Positions 23,770-37,281 of a stretch of DNA of 64,000 nucleotides are shown here, one piece after another. The notes under the pieces were generated by a model. It had not been told where the DNA came from and did not search any database. It saw only the letters and a program-made list of their open reading frames with translations. Within the stretch, counting starts at the first letter, position 1, and each line of letters opens with the position of its first letter. Made by a program: the position numbers and the translations under genes. This DNA comes from Datnioides undecimradiatus (taxonomy: Eukaryota > Chordata > Actinopteri > Lobotiformes > Datnioididae), in contig WARS01000026.1 of the NCBI GenBank assembly GCA_008933995.1, positions 5,718,501 to 5,782,500 on the forward strand, read 5' to 3'.

Positions 23770-24575
23770 GGAGAGTATCTGAGTTACCTTTCACTGCTGG
23801 TGTACACAGCAGAGTGCACAGACTCAAGCTTTGTGTCAATAAGCATCGGCCTTGAGCAGGGCACTGAGTCCCTACCATCTCCTGGGATGCTGCAATGTGA
23901 CCGTGTGCCATGTCCTGTCTGTGAAAAGAGAATTTTCCAAATTGACTTTAAAAGAATCACATTTATAATCATTATTCCCTCTTTACTGTCAGTGATGGTA
24001 GGATTCAGAATATTGGCGTATTCTGCTCTTAGCACTTACAAGTTGCAGTGCTTAACAGCATCAGCAAAATGCCAAAACTGTAAGGCAAACTGAATGACTC
24101 AAAACTGTATTTCAAAAGAGATTCCACATGGACATGAATTTTGAGCTCAGAGTGCAGCTTAATCTGGATCTAAGAGACTTATTCCACCATTTATGATTCA
24201 GAAAATTGGGGGGGGACGCTACATTCATCACCTACTTCAGCAGCATTTCTGATTTAGTGGTCAAATGGATGGATATTGCCTCTATTAGTCCTCATTATTA
24301 CTGTAAATTCTGCAATACCGCCAGGTCGGCTCGGTAGGGATTATGGACCATTATGATCAGAGTGGAGACAGAGACAGAGATACCTTCTGCACCAGATGCA
24401 GAACAGGCAAAGTGGAGGGGCAGGAAAGAGGAACACAACCAGGCTCCATATAATGGTAATACAGGAGACAGAGCTCTGGTTGGGGTGCAACATAGTCCCA
24501 TTCAGCTACACTTAACAGCGTCCTCCATAATAGCAATCCTCAGTTTGGAGAGCCAAATGTCTGTAGGCTGGACAT
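23770..24575. other. Intergenic, no gene seen
   Basis: No coding exon or RNA gene was recognised. Confidence 0.45.
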
Positions 24576-24578
24576 TTC

Positions 24579-24645
24579 ACACACACACATACACACACAC
24601 ACACACACACCCACACACACACACACACACACACTCATACACACA
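24579..24645. repeat. (CA)n microsatellite
   Basis: An imperfect CA repeat of about 67 bases with a few interruptions. Confidence 0.95.
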
Positions 24646-24649
24646 GGCT

Positions 24650-26455
24650 GCCCTCCAAATACCAGTGCATTACTGCCCTGGCGCTCATTGACAGAGCTGC
24701 CACTCACCACAAAGATGGATGCTCCTCTTGGGACAATTCCAAACCTCCTTCATTGACTCATTTGTTTTGCTGATCTAACTACCTTTGAACACAGCACTGA
24801 GGTGAGTGTGTATGCTCTTAAAGAAGCAGGGGAAGAGGGGCTGGCATCAGTGTGTGCATTTTTGTGCCAAACAGTGGCCACAGTGACCCATTCTTTTGGG
24901 ATGGGTGAAACATCCTCATGTTGACTGCTAACAGTTGGTACAGAATTAGAAAGCCTGCAACCAATCTTTTGTTCGTCTAACTTTAAACTGCAAGTGATGC
25001 TTCCCCTCATGAGATGCTGCACAAATAAGTCCTGTTGCTCATTTATGCACATTTCCTTCCAAGTTCCTTGATTAAAAACATGTAAATGACTGGTCTAAGA
25101 TCCCAGCTTCCCTGAACATTATATTAACCTAAACAAGCCTTTAGAATTTGCATTTTCACTCGATTTGAAGAGGCTCAAGGATCCTCCAGCCACCAGACTC
25201 TATTCCACTTCACACCTCAAGAATATCTTCATTTCCTTTCAGTCTACCATGTGTGGAGTGTGTCACGATCATGGACTACACACTTATTCCAGGAGACAGC
25301 CCTGCATTCATCACACACTCGCAGCCATGTCGATAGTCACCAAGCTGAGCAGGCTCATAATGAATTTGAAGAGTTGCACACCTATAGCAAAGTCATTTAC
25401 TTTATCAGTCCGATAAAAGGAAGTGATAAGATAGTGGCTCGGCACTGTAAGAGTATCAGCCTCACTCCGCTATTCATCTCACCAAGATCTACAAATAGCA
25501 AAGCTCATCCCTCAAGGCAGCCGTACTGAGCCTTTATCTATGGAATTTAAAGAAGGGCTAATATCTCATAAGAATGTGTGCTTATGAAAACCATCATTTC
25601 CATATCATTATCAGCCTGAATATCTGACTGCCACACTAAGAGGCTTCTCTGGCCTTTCTGTATCTATTCTGCTTCTGGTTCAGGAACTGCTGGCAGAATA
25701 CAGGTGCAAATATGATTTGGGCCTATTCCTCTTATGAAGTTGACCCCCTGTAATTGACACAGACACACTGGCAATTTGATTAGCTCTTCCTGCTGCTTGA
25801 GGGCATTTGACCATACATTGACTCATCTTCTGTTTTATGTACATAGCTCCACCTATTGGTGAAGTCTGAGAACAGCACACAGAGCAGAATGTGTCTGACT
25901 CACATAGTGTTTGGAATTAAGCCACTGGGCCAAATCCAAGAATATTTAACAAGCTGGACCACAGCTGAACCACACACACACCTAAACCAATTAATGATAC
26001 AAGATCACCTCTGCAGGAGCACAGCTGCATAATACAGTTGGGAATTATTTAAATGTTTTTCACTTTTTGGCAGATGCTGCATTACCAAAAAAAATAAATA
26101 AATTAAAATTCATGTATGTACATATTTTTCTGGATATTTATTCTTTCTCATGCTTTTCTAGATGTATGTAGATTTGTGTTTGTTTTTGTCTGTGTGAGAC
26201 AAAAAGAGACAGCATGTACGCATGCACGTGATTTGCATGCAGATTTGGATGTGTGGGTGAGCAAATGTGTGTGTCCACAGCTCAGTCTGTGTGTTAGCGA
26301 GCGTGTATGTGCCACTAAAAGTAGTTCATCCCGTTATTACAAAGAGAACTGATAAGAGCCTCTTGAAACACTTGAGATAAGCACGCTGCCTTAAGTGCAC
26401 TGACATTGTCACCAAACATGCAAGGCGTAGGAATGAAAGGCAAGAAAAATGAGGA
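24650..26455. other. Intergenic, no gene seen
   Basis: No coding exon was recognised. Sequence is of mixed complexity. Confidence 0.45.
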
Positions 26456-26456
26456 A

Positions 26457-26481
26457 AACACACACACACACACACACACAC
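26457..26481. repeat. (CA)n microsatellite
   Basis: A near-perfect CA repeat of about 25 bases. Confidence 0.9.
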
Positions 26482-27467
26482 TTCAATCGAAGCACCATTC
26501 ACAGCACCAAAAAAGAACATGCTCAAAACAGTGTGTCACATGAAGTGAAAATTACTGTACATCGATTCATCAAGATACATCATTAAAGCTGTCAAACATC
26601 AAAGGCTCTCTGATCACAGCTCATTCTTGAGACACCAATAGCCTCATTTATCATATTTGTTTGAGCAATGAAAGACAGAGTGAGGCAAGATGAGAAAGAG
26701 GGAAGAAGAAACCAAAGAGAGAGTTAAGAGTAAAAATCCGGAAAAGACTAGGAAGTGAATATTTAAAGAAATGCAAAAAGAGGATATATATTAGGTGGAA
26801 TACCTGAAACAAGCAGAATAAGACGGGGAAAAAGCAATTTATAAACAAAAATAGAAAAGCAACAGTGCAATAAAAAAATGATACTAGTGTCATATGAGAG
26901 ATAATTAATTGCAAGCAGCAACAGAGTTCCCTAACACCTCTGTTTGTAGTGGGACGCCACCTGGACTGAGCCCTAACCCCTGAGGCTCCTGAGCTAAGCA
27001 TGCTGGTTCAGAGCTCCACACACCTGCACACACCAAAAATGTGCACAAAACACTATCTCTCCCACCATCGTATCATTTTTATTATCTGCATCACTCACTC
27101 TCACCTTTGCTTGACCCCGTGAGACTTCCAGCACATCACTCACTTTAGTCCAGATTTATTATCATTTATCATTTTATTAACATGGGAAACATTTTGGGGG
27201 GAGATTGTATTGCTAATTTCTGTCCAAATAATGCTTGTAAGAGGACATCTTTAAAGTTTATGCGGCTCGTGATCAAATGGTTTTTATATATCCCCAGGCT
27301 CTTGTATTCTCCAAATTGCTTCAATAAATAACTTGTAAGTCTAATTATGCAGCAATTAATTGCAGCCAACATGGAATACCCATCAATCTTGTGACTTGAA
27401 AAAGTCTTTTCCAGCACAGCCTGGCAGTCCAAATAAGAAATTTGATTAGATTTTGTGAGCACGTATG

Positions 27468-27471
<4 letters not shown>

Positions 27472-27515
<44 letters not shown>
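27472..27515. repeat. (TG)n microsatellite
   Basis: A perfect TG repeat of about 44 bases followed by TG-rich sequence to about 27.58 kb. It creates the His-Thr runs seen in minus-strand open frames. Confidence 0.95.
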
Positions 27516-27516
<1 letters not shown>

Positions 27517-27579
27517 CAGTTTGTCATTACGTGTGCATGTGAGTGTGACTGTGTGTGTATGCGTGAACATGTGTGAGTG

Positions 27580-29545
27580 CCCGTGGAGGTTAGAGCCAGA
27601 TCACAGAAGAGAGAGCTCCATCCCAGCAGCTCTCCGCAGTCTGCTCTCTCTCGTCCAGTTGCTATGGCAGCAGCAGTGAAGGCTGTATCCATGGCCAAAG
27701 GAGGAAGCTGGCATCCCCCAATAACAGACCTTCCACCCCTCCGCTCCCTCTCTGCCTGTCTCCCCCCGCCAGGCTCCTGACCCGCTGGTGAACCTGCCTG
27801 GGGGTCGGAGGTCAATGGCTCAGAGCTGCCGAGTGACAGTGAGGGATGATAAGGGAGAGAATGAGAAAGAGAGGAGTTACACCACACAGATGGGGAGGAG
27901 AGATGAGAAAATGAAAAGATGAGACCAAATTTGATTACTATCAAGAGGTGGGGGTGTGGGTGGCCATTCTGCATTTCAGAAAATGGCTGCTTGTTTTGCA
28001 CAATGTCCTTAAAATGGTGGTGGAATGCAGATTGGGATGGAGGTATTTTTCTGTTCTCTAATTTCTGTATTTGTTTGTTGTAGATTTTCATATTTGTGTG
28101 TATGGTTGCGTGCTGTGTTGAAGGAGAGTAAAGGGCTGAGGACAGTGGAAGCAGCCAGTTTGAGATGTGGGTGGGGTGGATGGATTCTCAATCACTTCCT
28201 CTTTTTTGTTTATTGATTCTGTGCATGTCTTGAGGCCACAAGAGAAAGTGTTTCTCTCCTGGACTGTGTACAACCCGTCTGGGGAGAGTAAAGGTATGTG
28301 TGGAGGCAGTTTTCTGTGTGTTTAGTATGTAGTCAAAGGGGTTGATATGGTCGAGGGGGGTGTCAAGTGAGTTGACCCCCTGGCCTCTCTGCCTTTGAGA
28401 GGTCAGATAGTCTTAGGTTAGCTGAGAACACAACTTCCTCACCTTGGAGATTTTTGTGCTTTCAAACCTAGGGGTCTGTAAAAGTATGTAGCTGTTCATC
28501 AGTATTTGTCAGCAGCAAATCCCTAAAGCAAAGATTTGACATCTGTCTCATTTTCCACTCAGAAACGAAAATTGGCTTTCATTTGCTTGAGTTTACCTGA
28601 ACTTGCATGTGGCAGACAGGTTTACTAACATTATTCCATTTCAGTGTGCACTGGCTTCCACATTTGGTTGGGTGTGAAGTGATCAAGAAAGGGAAAAAAG
28701 AGGATACATAGGGAGTGTGGAGCCAAGATCACAGACACACACCACCACCTGCAATTTTACAAGCTGTGATAATACATTATCATCAACCCTGCTGCCAATA
28801 CGAGCCAGGATATCACACACTGCTGCACAGTTTCACTGGGGAGCACAGTGAACACTGTGAGGATAGCATTACCCCCTAGTGGCTAATGTTTGAAACTGCA
28901 TCCTGAAACTCATGGGTATGAGTGAACGTCAACAGTCTACCGTTCACTCAATCTCTATCCGTAACACTCTGTGGTCCATACAGTAGCTACGGGAGAGAGC
29001 CTCGAACACACTGCCTTCTCCATCTTACGCACGCAATATGTCAACGCTATCAGACGTGACTATATAATTTCCGTCTATCTTTGTCAGTATCATTGGCTGG
29101 TGTGCATGAGCCAGTCAGTTAGGACTTGTCAACCACAAGACACACAGTAGCCGAGAGGGCAGGACAGAGGGTGTATGTTTGCCTTCTGCACACAGCATAC
29201 ACACACTAATGCTCAGGGCGCTATGCAGACACTTCACACAGTCTCCCTCTCCCTCTCTATCTCTCCGCTGCATTCTTTATTTTTTTTCTGCGTGTTCTCC
29301 AGATGTCGTGTCCTCTTCGTCACCCCGTTCCTTCGCTCCGCTCCGCTCGGTTCCCCCGCCCGGAGACTTGTCACAGCCCCTAACCGCATCAGGAGCACTG
29401 CTAGATTGGATATACATGATCTGTCCATCCATCAATAAGAAGAGAGGGAGAGAAAGAAATGGGTGTCTATCTGCGAGGAGTGAGATAGAGACGCGAGGAG
29501 AAAAATTGGGAATGGAAAGTCATTTGCGAGCGTAAACAGCGCACG
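27580..29545. other. Intergenic, no gene seen
   Basis: No coding exon was recognised. An RFX X-box-like GTTGCTATGGCAGC lies at 27658-27671, and a CTCF-like motif lies at 28871-28884 on the minus strand. Confidence 0.4.
28871..28884 (-). promoter_or_regulatory. CTCF-like motif
   Basis: The minus strand reads AGCCACTAGGGGGT, which fits the CTCF core CCASYAGRKGGC in most positions. Motif-only evidence. Confidence 0.3.
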
Positions 29546-29550
29546 GCGAA

Positions 29551-29592
29551 GAACATGTTTAAAGTCAGACATGCTCAGAAACAAACATGTTC
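29551..29592. promoter_or_regulatory. Candidate p53-family response element (three decamers)
   Basis: Three decamers match RRRCWWGYYY exactly: GAACATGTTT (29551-29560), AGACATGCTC (29567-29576) and AAACATGTTC (29583-29592). They are separated by exactly 6 bases each. Two decamers within 0-13 bases make a p53 response element, so this is a strong motif match, though no target gene lies near. Confidence 0.4.
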
Positions 29593-29599
29593 AAAATGT

Positions 29600-30565
29600 T
29601 ATGACACAACACATGGGGAAGACGCATGTGCGCTTCCCAGGCCTATTACGTGATTTAATTAGGAATAAACAATATGATTAGTGATTATTTACTTATGTGG
29701 ACAACTGGATGGCAGGCCTTGCAGATGTGTGGTGCCACCCAATGCTGTGTGCAGTCCTCCCTAAAAAAAAGGTGAAAAATGCTTCAGACTTCATCTATGC
29801 GTCCTGTACCTCCTCATCTGTCTCGCGCTGAAGGTTGAGTTGGTGATGCTGAATCACCTCTCCATTTTTGCCCCACCAATCCCCCTTCTCCATTCTGTGA
29901 ACTGAATGAGCTGGAACACGTGTGTTATGGGCCCTGTAAAATGTGTTTCAGCGGTGGGCACACACACGGTCGAAACCTCTGGCAGCTCAGCTAACACTGG
30001 GCTCATTCTTATCCGCAGGAGTTCCAGTCTGACGAGATTATCCCACGTTGCAGACCATGTTAATCAAGCAAGGTCAGATACTGCGCAGAAATAAGTGTTA
30101 CTTGTCTCATGCAATCATGTTTGACATATCATATGTTGACGATTTAATTCAAAGTGCGCTATTATATGTGATTGTAGCCCATTAAGGGTTTCCACAGTTA
30201 ACACCAACAATCACGAGAACAATAATTTTGGAGCTGCTACCCTGTCATCTGTAAGTGTGCGGTTTCAAATGTCAGCCATTGTTTTATTCAACTGCCAAAT
30301 AAATAAATCTAAATACAAAACGCAACAAACCACTACAATATATAAAAAACAAACAGAGCTGCTCCGACCATTCCGACTTGTGGTGTTGCTTCCTGCAGCT
30401 ACAGACGGCATTCTGTCATATATTTGATGTTGAGTATACGGTATGAGGAGGGTTCAATCTGGGGTTGGACTAACGCTCCATCGTTTTATCATGTGATATT
30501 CATCTATGTCTGCCCCTCTATCTTTTCCATACATTTCCAGGTGATGCGGTATCACAAGCACATCT
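29600..30565. other. Intergenic, no gene seen
   Basis: No coding exon or RNA gene was recognised. Confidence 0.45.
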
Positions 30566-30569
30566 GCAC

Positions 30570-30785
30570 ATCTCCTTCTTCCCCCCTCTGTCTCCATCTT
30601 GCTCTCCTTATTTTCCCAATCTTCTTTCCTTTTTCTCCTCTCCCTCTGTTTTTCCTCCCACCTGCCCTCTCCTATCTTTCCCTCCATTTTCATACTGACT
30701 CCCCCCACGCGTCTCTCTCCCTCCATCCCTCTCTCCCTTTCTCTCTGTCCCCTCTCTCCTCTCTCCTCTCTCTCTTTCCCTCTGC
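30570..30785. repeat. Pyrimidine-rich tract
   Basis: About 215 bases are almost entirely C and T on the plus strand, ending in CTCTCTCC units. Such tracts can form triplex DNA, and this one creates the Glu/Arg-rich open frames on the minus strand. Confidence 0.8.
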
Positions 30786-30799
30786 TGTGCTCTGATGAA

Positions 30800-33700
30800 T
30801 TGCCTTCCCCTCCCGGTGAACTCGACCGATAATCCTGGGGAAGCAGTAAAAGATCATCGATCAGCCCTGCAGACAGGCCCACAAGCCACAGCACAGGAAC
30901 AACACGCTAACAACAAGCCTCTGCACTTGGCTCTCACTGTATGTATATACGTACGCGCGTGTGTGCACGAACATGCGTGCGTGTGTGTGGCATGAGCACG
31001 TGTTTGTGTACATGCAAGCGTGCACTTACATTTGCAAACTTAATGCATGCAGATGACATCAACTTGAAACAGGGGGATGGCTTCGTATTAGTATGTTTGT
31101 TAGTATGTTAATTCATACATGTGAGAAACATGCATAAGCTGTGCTCTGAGGTCTGTCACTGCTGGTTGTGTTTTCATGTGCTATGTTTAGCTCCATGTGT
31201 CACCGGCATGCTTAGCTTACACTGAAGAGTTCCCTCCGTGCTCATCCTGCTTCCTCACGTGATCTGCCCCCCGCTGTGTGTCATCCACTTGGAATGTGCG
31301 CATATACTGTATGTGCTAATGCATATGTGTATGCGTTTGCCTCTTCAGTGTGTTTGCTTGTCATGTGCATGTGTGTACAGTATTTGTATATGTATGCGGC
31401 ACACACAGGGGCCATAAATCATGTGGCATTCTCCAGGCCCATCCTGAAGGAGAAGGGTAGACAATGCACATGATCTTGGGCAAAGCTTGATGGCTATGAA
31501 ACTGACCAATTGATTGATTGAAACAATTAATTTCGCGCCGTGCTTTTATGGCTGAGAAGCCAAGCGATCATCAGTTTGCAACAACCAAGTGAAGACAGCT
31601 GGATTGTTTTATAATTTCCACTGAAACATAGCAAAGGACTAGCTACTGCTCCAGGCTTAGGATAATGATAAGCTACCAGCTATTGGTTTAAGTTATATGA
31701 CATGATATGATGGCTTGGACTGTGCAAAGTCATGTATGAAGTCCATTTGTCTTCATCCTCCATTTTGCACACAAAAATAAGCCAGCTTGAGCGATTCAAG
31801 CACGAGGCAGCCAATGGTCATTATTCTATCCCCTTAAATATGACAAATGGAGGACGGCTTCTATTGAATCCCATTCTTTACATGCCATATTACAACGCAC
31901 TGCTGTTCGCTAGTGTGGAGGAGCTTGACCATAAAAAGCCAGTTGCTTGGAAAATAAATCTCAACTTTGACAACCGGTGAACTGCTTTTCATTGAGGAGA
32001 CTCACCATTCATACTTTATCTCCCTTTTTATTTTGGAAGTGTTTGTGAGTTGTCCTTCAGTGCCTTTCTCTCTGCTGTCTTTGTTCCTAATGTACTGGCA
32101 AGGCGGACTTCATTAAGCCCTGTATGCGGCAAACACATTTATGTCCTATTTTGATTTTTCCTATTTCATTTTGCCGTGATACACCACAGCACTGCCACCA
32201 AAGCGGAAAATAAAGTCCCCATCAGGCTTGAAGCCATGTGCTCTTTGTGAGCAAGGTGCCACCTTGTGGTCTAATGCGAGAACTGCATCTCCAGCTGAAA
32301 ATCAAGCGAACACAAAAGGACCAGCTGACACTCTGCACAATACAACTAGTTCTCAGCAGAGAGGCAGCCTGCAATTATCATCAAGTTTGAACTGAGAGTT
32401 TGAGCCCCAATGCAGAACAAGAGCAAGGCACGCACACCATCCCACAAACCTCAAAGGACACCTGCAACAGGTATCCGAGGTATTTTCACAAGTATGAGAA
32501 GCTGTTTCGGCCCGTGATTCTTCTGATACTTGGGGAATGACTTAATGTGAGGGTGTGTGTGAAGGTACGTGTGTCCCTGTGTGTTTTCCTGACAGTGAAA
32601 CGCCACCACGGACATTGACAGATCGCAGGGGAATGTTCAATTGCAGGTTGTTGCGTCCTGCTGTCATTGGGCTCATCTGTCACAGGGCAAGGCTAGCTGG
32701 GAGGCAGGAGGAGGCAGGAGTGAGGGGCGTCACTCCTCCCATAGATGATGATCACACCGGGGCTCCTGCCAAGCAGGCTGCTGGCCCTGTCTTGCTCCTG
32801 TGGTCCTTTGGAATTCTTCTCCTTCACAGTCGGTTCCAGGGCAATAATATTACTGCTTTGATACTGCTGCAGACAGCGATGCTCAGGAGAGGGATTTTCC
32901 CACTTGAATACACTACAGCTCTGTGTCTTTATCTCTCTATCTTTTGGCCCCGGTGCTGTGTTGACTGCACCGAATCTTTGTTGAGATTAATTTGGCCGCT
33001 TGGGGGATTATTTTGGCTGGATGATGAGACATTTCTCTTTACAAATGCCACACACAGATGCTCTGTTTCAGAGATGAGTCAATGCAAAGCCCTGCAGGAA
33101 TATAACTGATCTGACCTGCTTTCTCACTCTCTCTGTGCAAGTTTGCCTCACCCATCTTGCACTGCAATAACCTTTTCTTGTGTCTTCCCCACCTAACCCA
33201 TTACTTCCTCATCCTTCTCCACTCCTTTGTTTCTTCTTTCTGTAAAGAATCTGTTGTTGTCATACTGGCACAGGGCTGCACTTTCACATGTGCACCCTCT
33301 ACAGTCGAGGCTAGGAAGTGCCTTTGTTGTTACATGAGAAAAGATACAAACAGGAAGGCCAATTACAGCCCAGCAGTCATCTATCTGTCAACCATTTGAC
33401 AGGAACATAGCACAGCCAAATATATGACTCCCCCATAAATCACAGCATCTCACTCTAACTAGCCTGTCTTGTGTGAGTAATTAGTAGTATCATGCAGAAG
33501 CATTTCGGCGTCCCGAAATACCATTAGATCATTTTACTTTTGATTTTCAGTCACTTTTCTCCAAAACCCACACACTCAAATAGCCAAATGCTCCTGAAAA
33601 TTATATGCATAAAACTGATTTAGGAGGCACTCAGGAAATCGATCATGCAACAGAATCGTTTAATGTTTAAGGAAGGGCCTTGTGATTTGTGGATGTTGAA

Positions 33701-34190
33701 ACGGAGTTCATATTCCACATTTAAAGATTAAAAAGAGGACCTTGTATTTTCATAGTGAGCCCTAACCGCCTTGTACCCCCTTGCAGCAGTCCCACCCTGA
33801 GAGCTCCATTGCTATTGCAGATGCTTTATGACGGGCAATTTAGCTTCAGCTGCTATCTGAGCCATCTCAGGAATGGACGCGCTTAGAATCAAGTGCAATA
33901 AAGCAGAGAGGGAAGTGGAGAAAAAAGAAGGGGGGAAGAGAGAAAATAAAGAGAGACAACAAGCTCGTCTGGACAGCCCCTCTGGACAAAAGGCTTGGGG
34001 GTAGGGTCTTCTACAGACACACACATACACACAAAGACTGGTTTCCCAGGCACTCGGCTAGACAAGGAAGAGGCATACCTGTTTGTTTTCACAGAAGCTT
34101 CCAAACAAGGCCAAGCTTGTGTGTGTGAGTCACTGTATGCACACGCTAGCTTTTTCTGTGTGTATGTATAAAATACTAAAGTTGTTTTCA
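30800..34190. other. Intergenic, no supported gene
   Basis: The longest open frame is 184 codons at 32555-33109 (+). It has no recognisable domain and no convincing splice context, and I do not call it a gene. A CTCF-like motif lies at 32256-32269 on the minus strand. Confidence 0.4.
32256..32269 (-). promoter_or_regulatory. CTCF-like motif
   Basis: The minus strand reads CCACAAGGTGGCAC, nearly the same core as the plus-strand motif at 45328-45341, so the two point in opposite directions. Motif-only evidence. Confidence 0.4.
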
Positions 34191-36477
34191 GGTGTATACA
34201 TTTCTCTGTATGTGTGTGGGTGCAGGGGTGTGTATGTGTGTGCATGTGTGTGTGCATGCTCGTGCGTGTGAAACATTTGGTCCTCCACACCGGCTTGGCT
34301 TTGTTGAGTCTGCTGAGCTCCAGGAAATCTCCTGAGACGGGGAGACAGATTTACACCCTTCCCCCTGAGAGGGCTTTACAGCCTGGGACCCAGCAGAGCA
34401 ATGGAAGGGCCACGAGCGCCAAGTGAAGAGCAGGGTGATGAGACAGAGAGCGAGAGGAGAGGAAAGAAGGGAAGGATAAAGGGGGAGAGGAAGGATGAAA
34501 TATGGTAGAGATTGGGGGTGGGGAACTGTGATATCGATGGAATGCAACATGGCTGCTATTTGCTTGCCGCCCTTCGCCTCTACTCACATACACTCCTTCA
34601 TTTGTACGTTGTGTCTCTCACTCTCAATTTATCCCTACTGCTCCTGCACACACACATGCATAGACACACATGCACAAAGAGAGGCCATAAATCTGCCAGT
34701 GAGTGCTGCTGGGATAGAGACACCTAAGACAGGCCTATGCTGTGTTTGGAGAGAATGCAGATGTACCTGCCTCCAGCACATCATCCTCTGTCCCTCTTCC
34801 TCTGCTCCTCCACCCCTTTATTTTATCTCCTCCATCTCTCTCTCCAGAGTGTTCTGTCTCATGTTCTTAACCCCTTTCAACCTTAACTCTGCTCATCTCT
34901 CCTCCACCCTCCACTCCCTCTTCTCTTTGGTCTCACTTTAAGGACTGACGCTCTCCCACTTGGGAGGGAACAAAACGCTCCAGCCGAGTCCCATGCCATT
35001 ATTGTGGCGAGTCAGAGGACCGACAATAGGGTAAACAGAAGGGGTGATATGGCTCACACTATAGGCGGCACCTTGTAGGGGGATAATGGTAACAAATACA
35101 CAGTCTATGCAACCTGTTTGCTGCCGTTCTTCTGTCTGAGAGCCAGTATCCATCATCCAGTGACAGGTCTAACTACCCGTTGAGTGATACCTGATGTCTT
35201 CAGATGGGCTACATTCAAAGCTATCCACCTCTACATGATATGTCTGGGATAAAGACAGACAGAGACATCACAAAAGATGCAGGAAGAGTCTTGAGAAGGT
35301 GTCATGTCCGCTCATAATGTAGAATGGTGACGGCAGGTGTAGGTATTGAGGGGATCTATAAAAAGCATCTTTGTTAGTCAGACTGCATAATAACTATAAC
35401 CATAGCTAACGTTTCAATCCATCTGTATCGACGCAATGGCCTCCAGACAAGACAGACCTACATACACACAACCTCACACTCACAACAAAGTACTGACACC
35501 TTTGCCTTGACATTATCACAACCAGGCCTCCCGGAGTCTCCCAGCAAAAACAAGGCCCCAAACACAGGCACACACACGTAAACACACACCATCCAAACAG
35601 ACGTGGTATGTATGACCTGATTTACAGCGAAGTAAACACTTTAAGCCGCACATCTCACTCCAACACCTAAACACCTGACAAGCCTCTCATAAATAATGCT
35701 GGCCAGCAACTCCCACATAATTTACACCTTGGCTATCTCCTAAGCTAACATGTAACAGGTCTCCAGACCATATTTCACCACCAAGAGCTCACTGGCTGGA
35801 AAAGATAGACATGCAAAAGTTAGTCCAGAAGAAGGGGGCAGGGGAACTTCAAAAGCTGAAGAGAAAGATCTGGATTTGGGGATGTGGTGTGGAGATTAAA
35901 GTGCTCTGAGTCTGGAGTGATGTGTGTTTGCATGTGAGTGTGTGGGAGCGTGCATGTGAATGACCCTGGCCCGGGGCGTAGCCTAGCCTAGCCTAGCCAC
36001 AGCCCAGCTCAGATCAAGGCCCACAGCCAGGAGTTCCACTTCTACGTCTGCCATAAATCGTCCCGCCTTTGTCTGTTCTCTCTTTCACTGGCTGAAACTT
36101 ATCCTCTTCCATTAAGAGTGATGGATCAGCACCTCTCAGGGCGTAAGAGACTCTGAGGTTACAGGTCCTTACAAAGATTGTACTTTACACTGCAAATGTG
36201 AAAGAAATATACACACAGACATAGATCCACATGCGCCCCTACACCAAACATGCAATGTGAGACATGAAATAAATGTCAAGGGAGGGAGAGTCAAAACAGA
36301 CCAAAAAAAAGTAGAGTTCTTTGATGTTGAAATAATTTTCATAGCAGCTGATATGTATCTGCAAATGTAATTCTTTCAAGGCGGGATGAGAACAATGATG
36401 TATCTCTTTAATGTTGTTAGTTGCAGACTAATGGTTTTTAATTGTCAGGTACCTCCCTTGGATTTTGCAGCATCGGT

Positions 36478-36491
36478 GCTCCCTCTGGTGG
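36478..36491 (-). promoter_or_regulatory. CTCF-like motif
   Basis: The minus strand reads CCACCAGAGGGAGC, a good match to the CTCF core. Motif-only evidence. Confidence 0.35.
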
Positions 36492-37267
36492 CTACTCCCT
36501 GCCATGATCACTCGATATGTTCATAGTTACAACTCACTGAGTTCATTTGGTTTTAAATAATAATTTAAAATTTACGACGAGATAGGTCTCTGTGAAAATC
36601 ATACGTGTAATATCACAGTCACGATCAAAATAACCTACCAAAGAAGGCAATAATGTTCTGTTTACTGTAATTAACATTTAGAATTACGGGCTACTGTTGA
36701 AGTAACGTTCATAATAGGGGTTTTTTTCCAATAAATTTTTTTGTACCCAATTAAAACACTCGGTTGTTTTTCCCACGGCATGGGAGAGATATTAGTTTGG
36801 CAAAAGATGTTGCAAAACGTCTCCACATGTTACAACAACGACCTCATATCAGCAGCTGTGTGGTGTGTGTATGTGCGTGTTTACTTTAAAAAGTGTGTGG
36901 CGCTAACACGTCCAATGTGCTTAGCTGTGTTTGTAAGAGTTAAAATGAGAGCTGATGAAAAGATTAACAGCCTTATTATCATCGCAGAATATTTGACATG
37001 TCAAAATCTCGTTTATAAATTGCTTTAATCTGTCATCGACATGATGCAGACCTCTCCCAGATATTTGGCTTCTGTAAAACGTAGAAAAATATAATTGGTG
37101 GCAAACTAAGGGAATTGCAGTATCCCTTACATTTGCGTACAAATGCAAATAAAATGAACTCGGAACAGATTTAAACAACATTGCCACATAAATATCCTAA
37201 TACACAATGTTGTCTGTGGGGCGAGTGTTGCTCCTGCAGACTGCAGCTGCAGGCTGGCTGAGTGATG

Positions 37268-37281
37268 TTGCCCTCAGGTGG
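37268..37281 (-). promoter_or_regulatory. CTCF-like motif
   Basis: The minus strand reads CCACCTGAGGGCAA, a moderate match to the CTCF core about 0.8 kb from the previous one. Motif-only evidence. Confidence 0.3.

Noticed and set aside
27345..28091. 248-codon open frame on the minus strand
   Set aside because: It runs through the TG/CA microsatellite (His-Thr repeats) and low-complexity flanks, with no recognisable domain.
30454..30894. 146-codon Glu/Arg-rich open frame on the minus strand
   Set aside because: It is the reverse of a pyrimidine tract; the composition is forced by the repeat.
32555..33109. 184-codon open frame on the plus strand
   Set aside because: It has no domain, no family resemblance and no convincing splice or promoter context. 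A single frame of this length is possible by chance in 64 kb.
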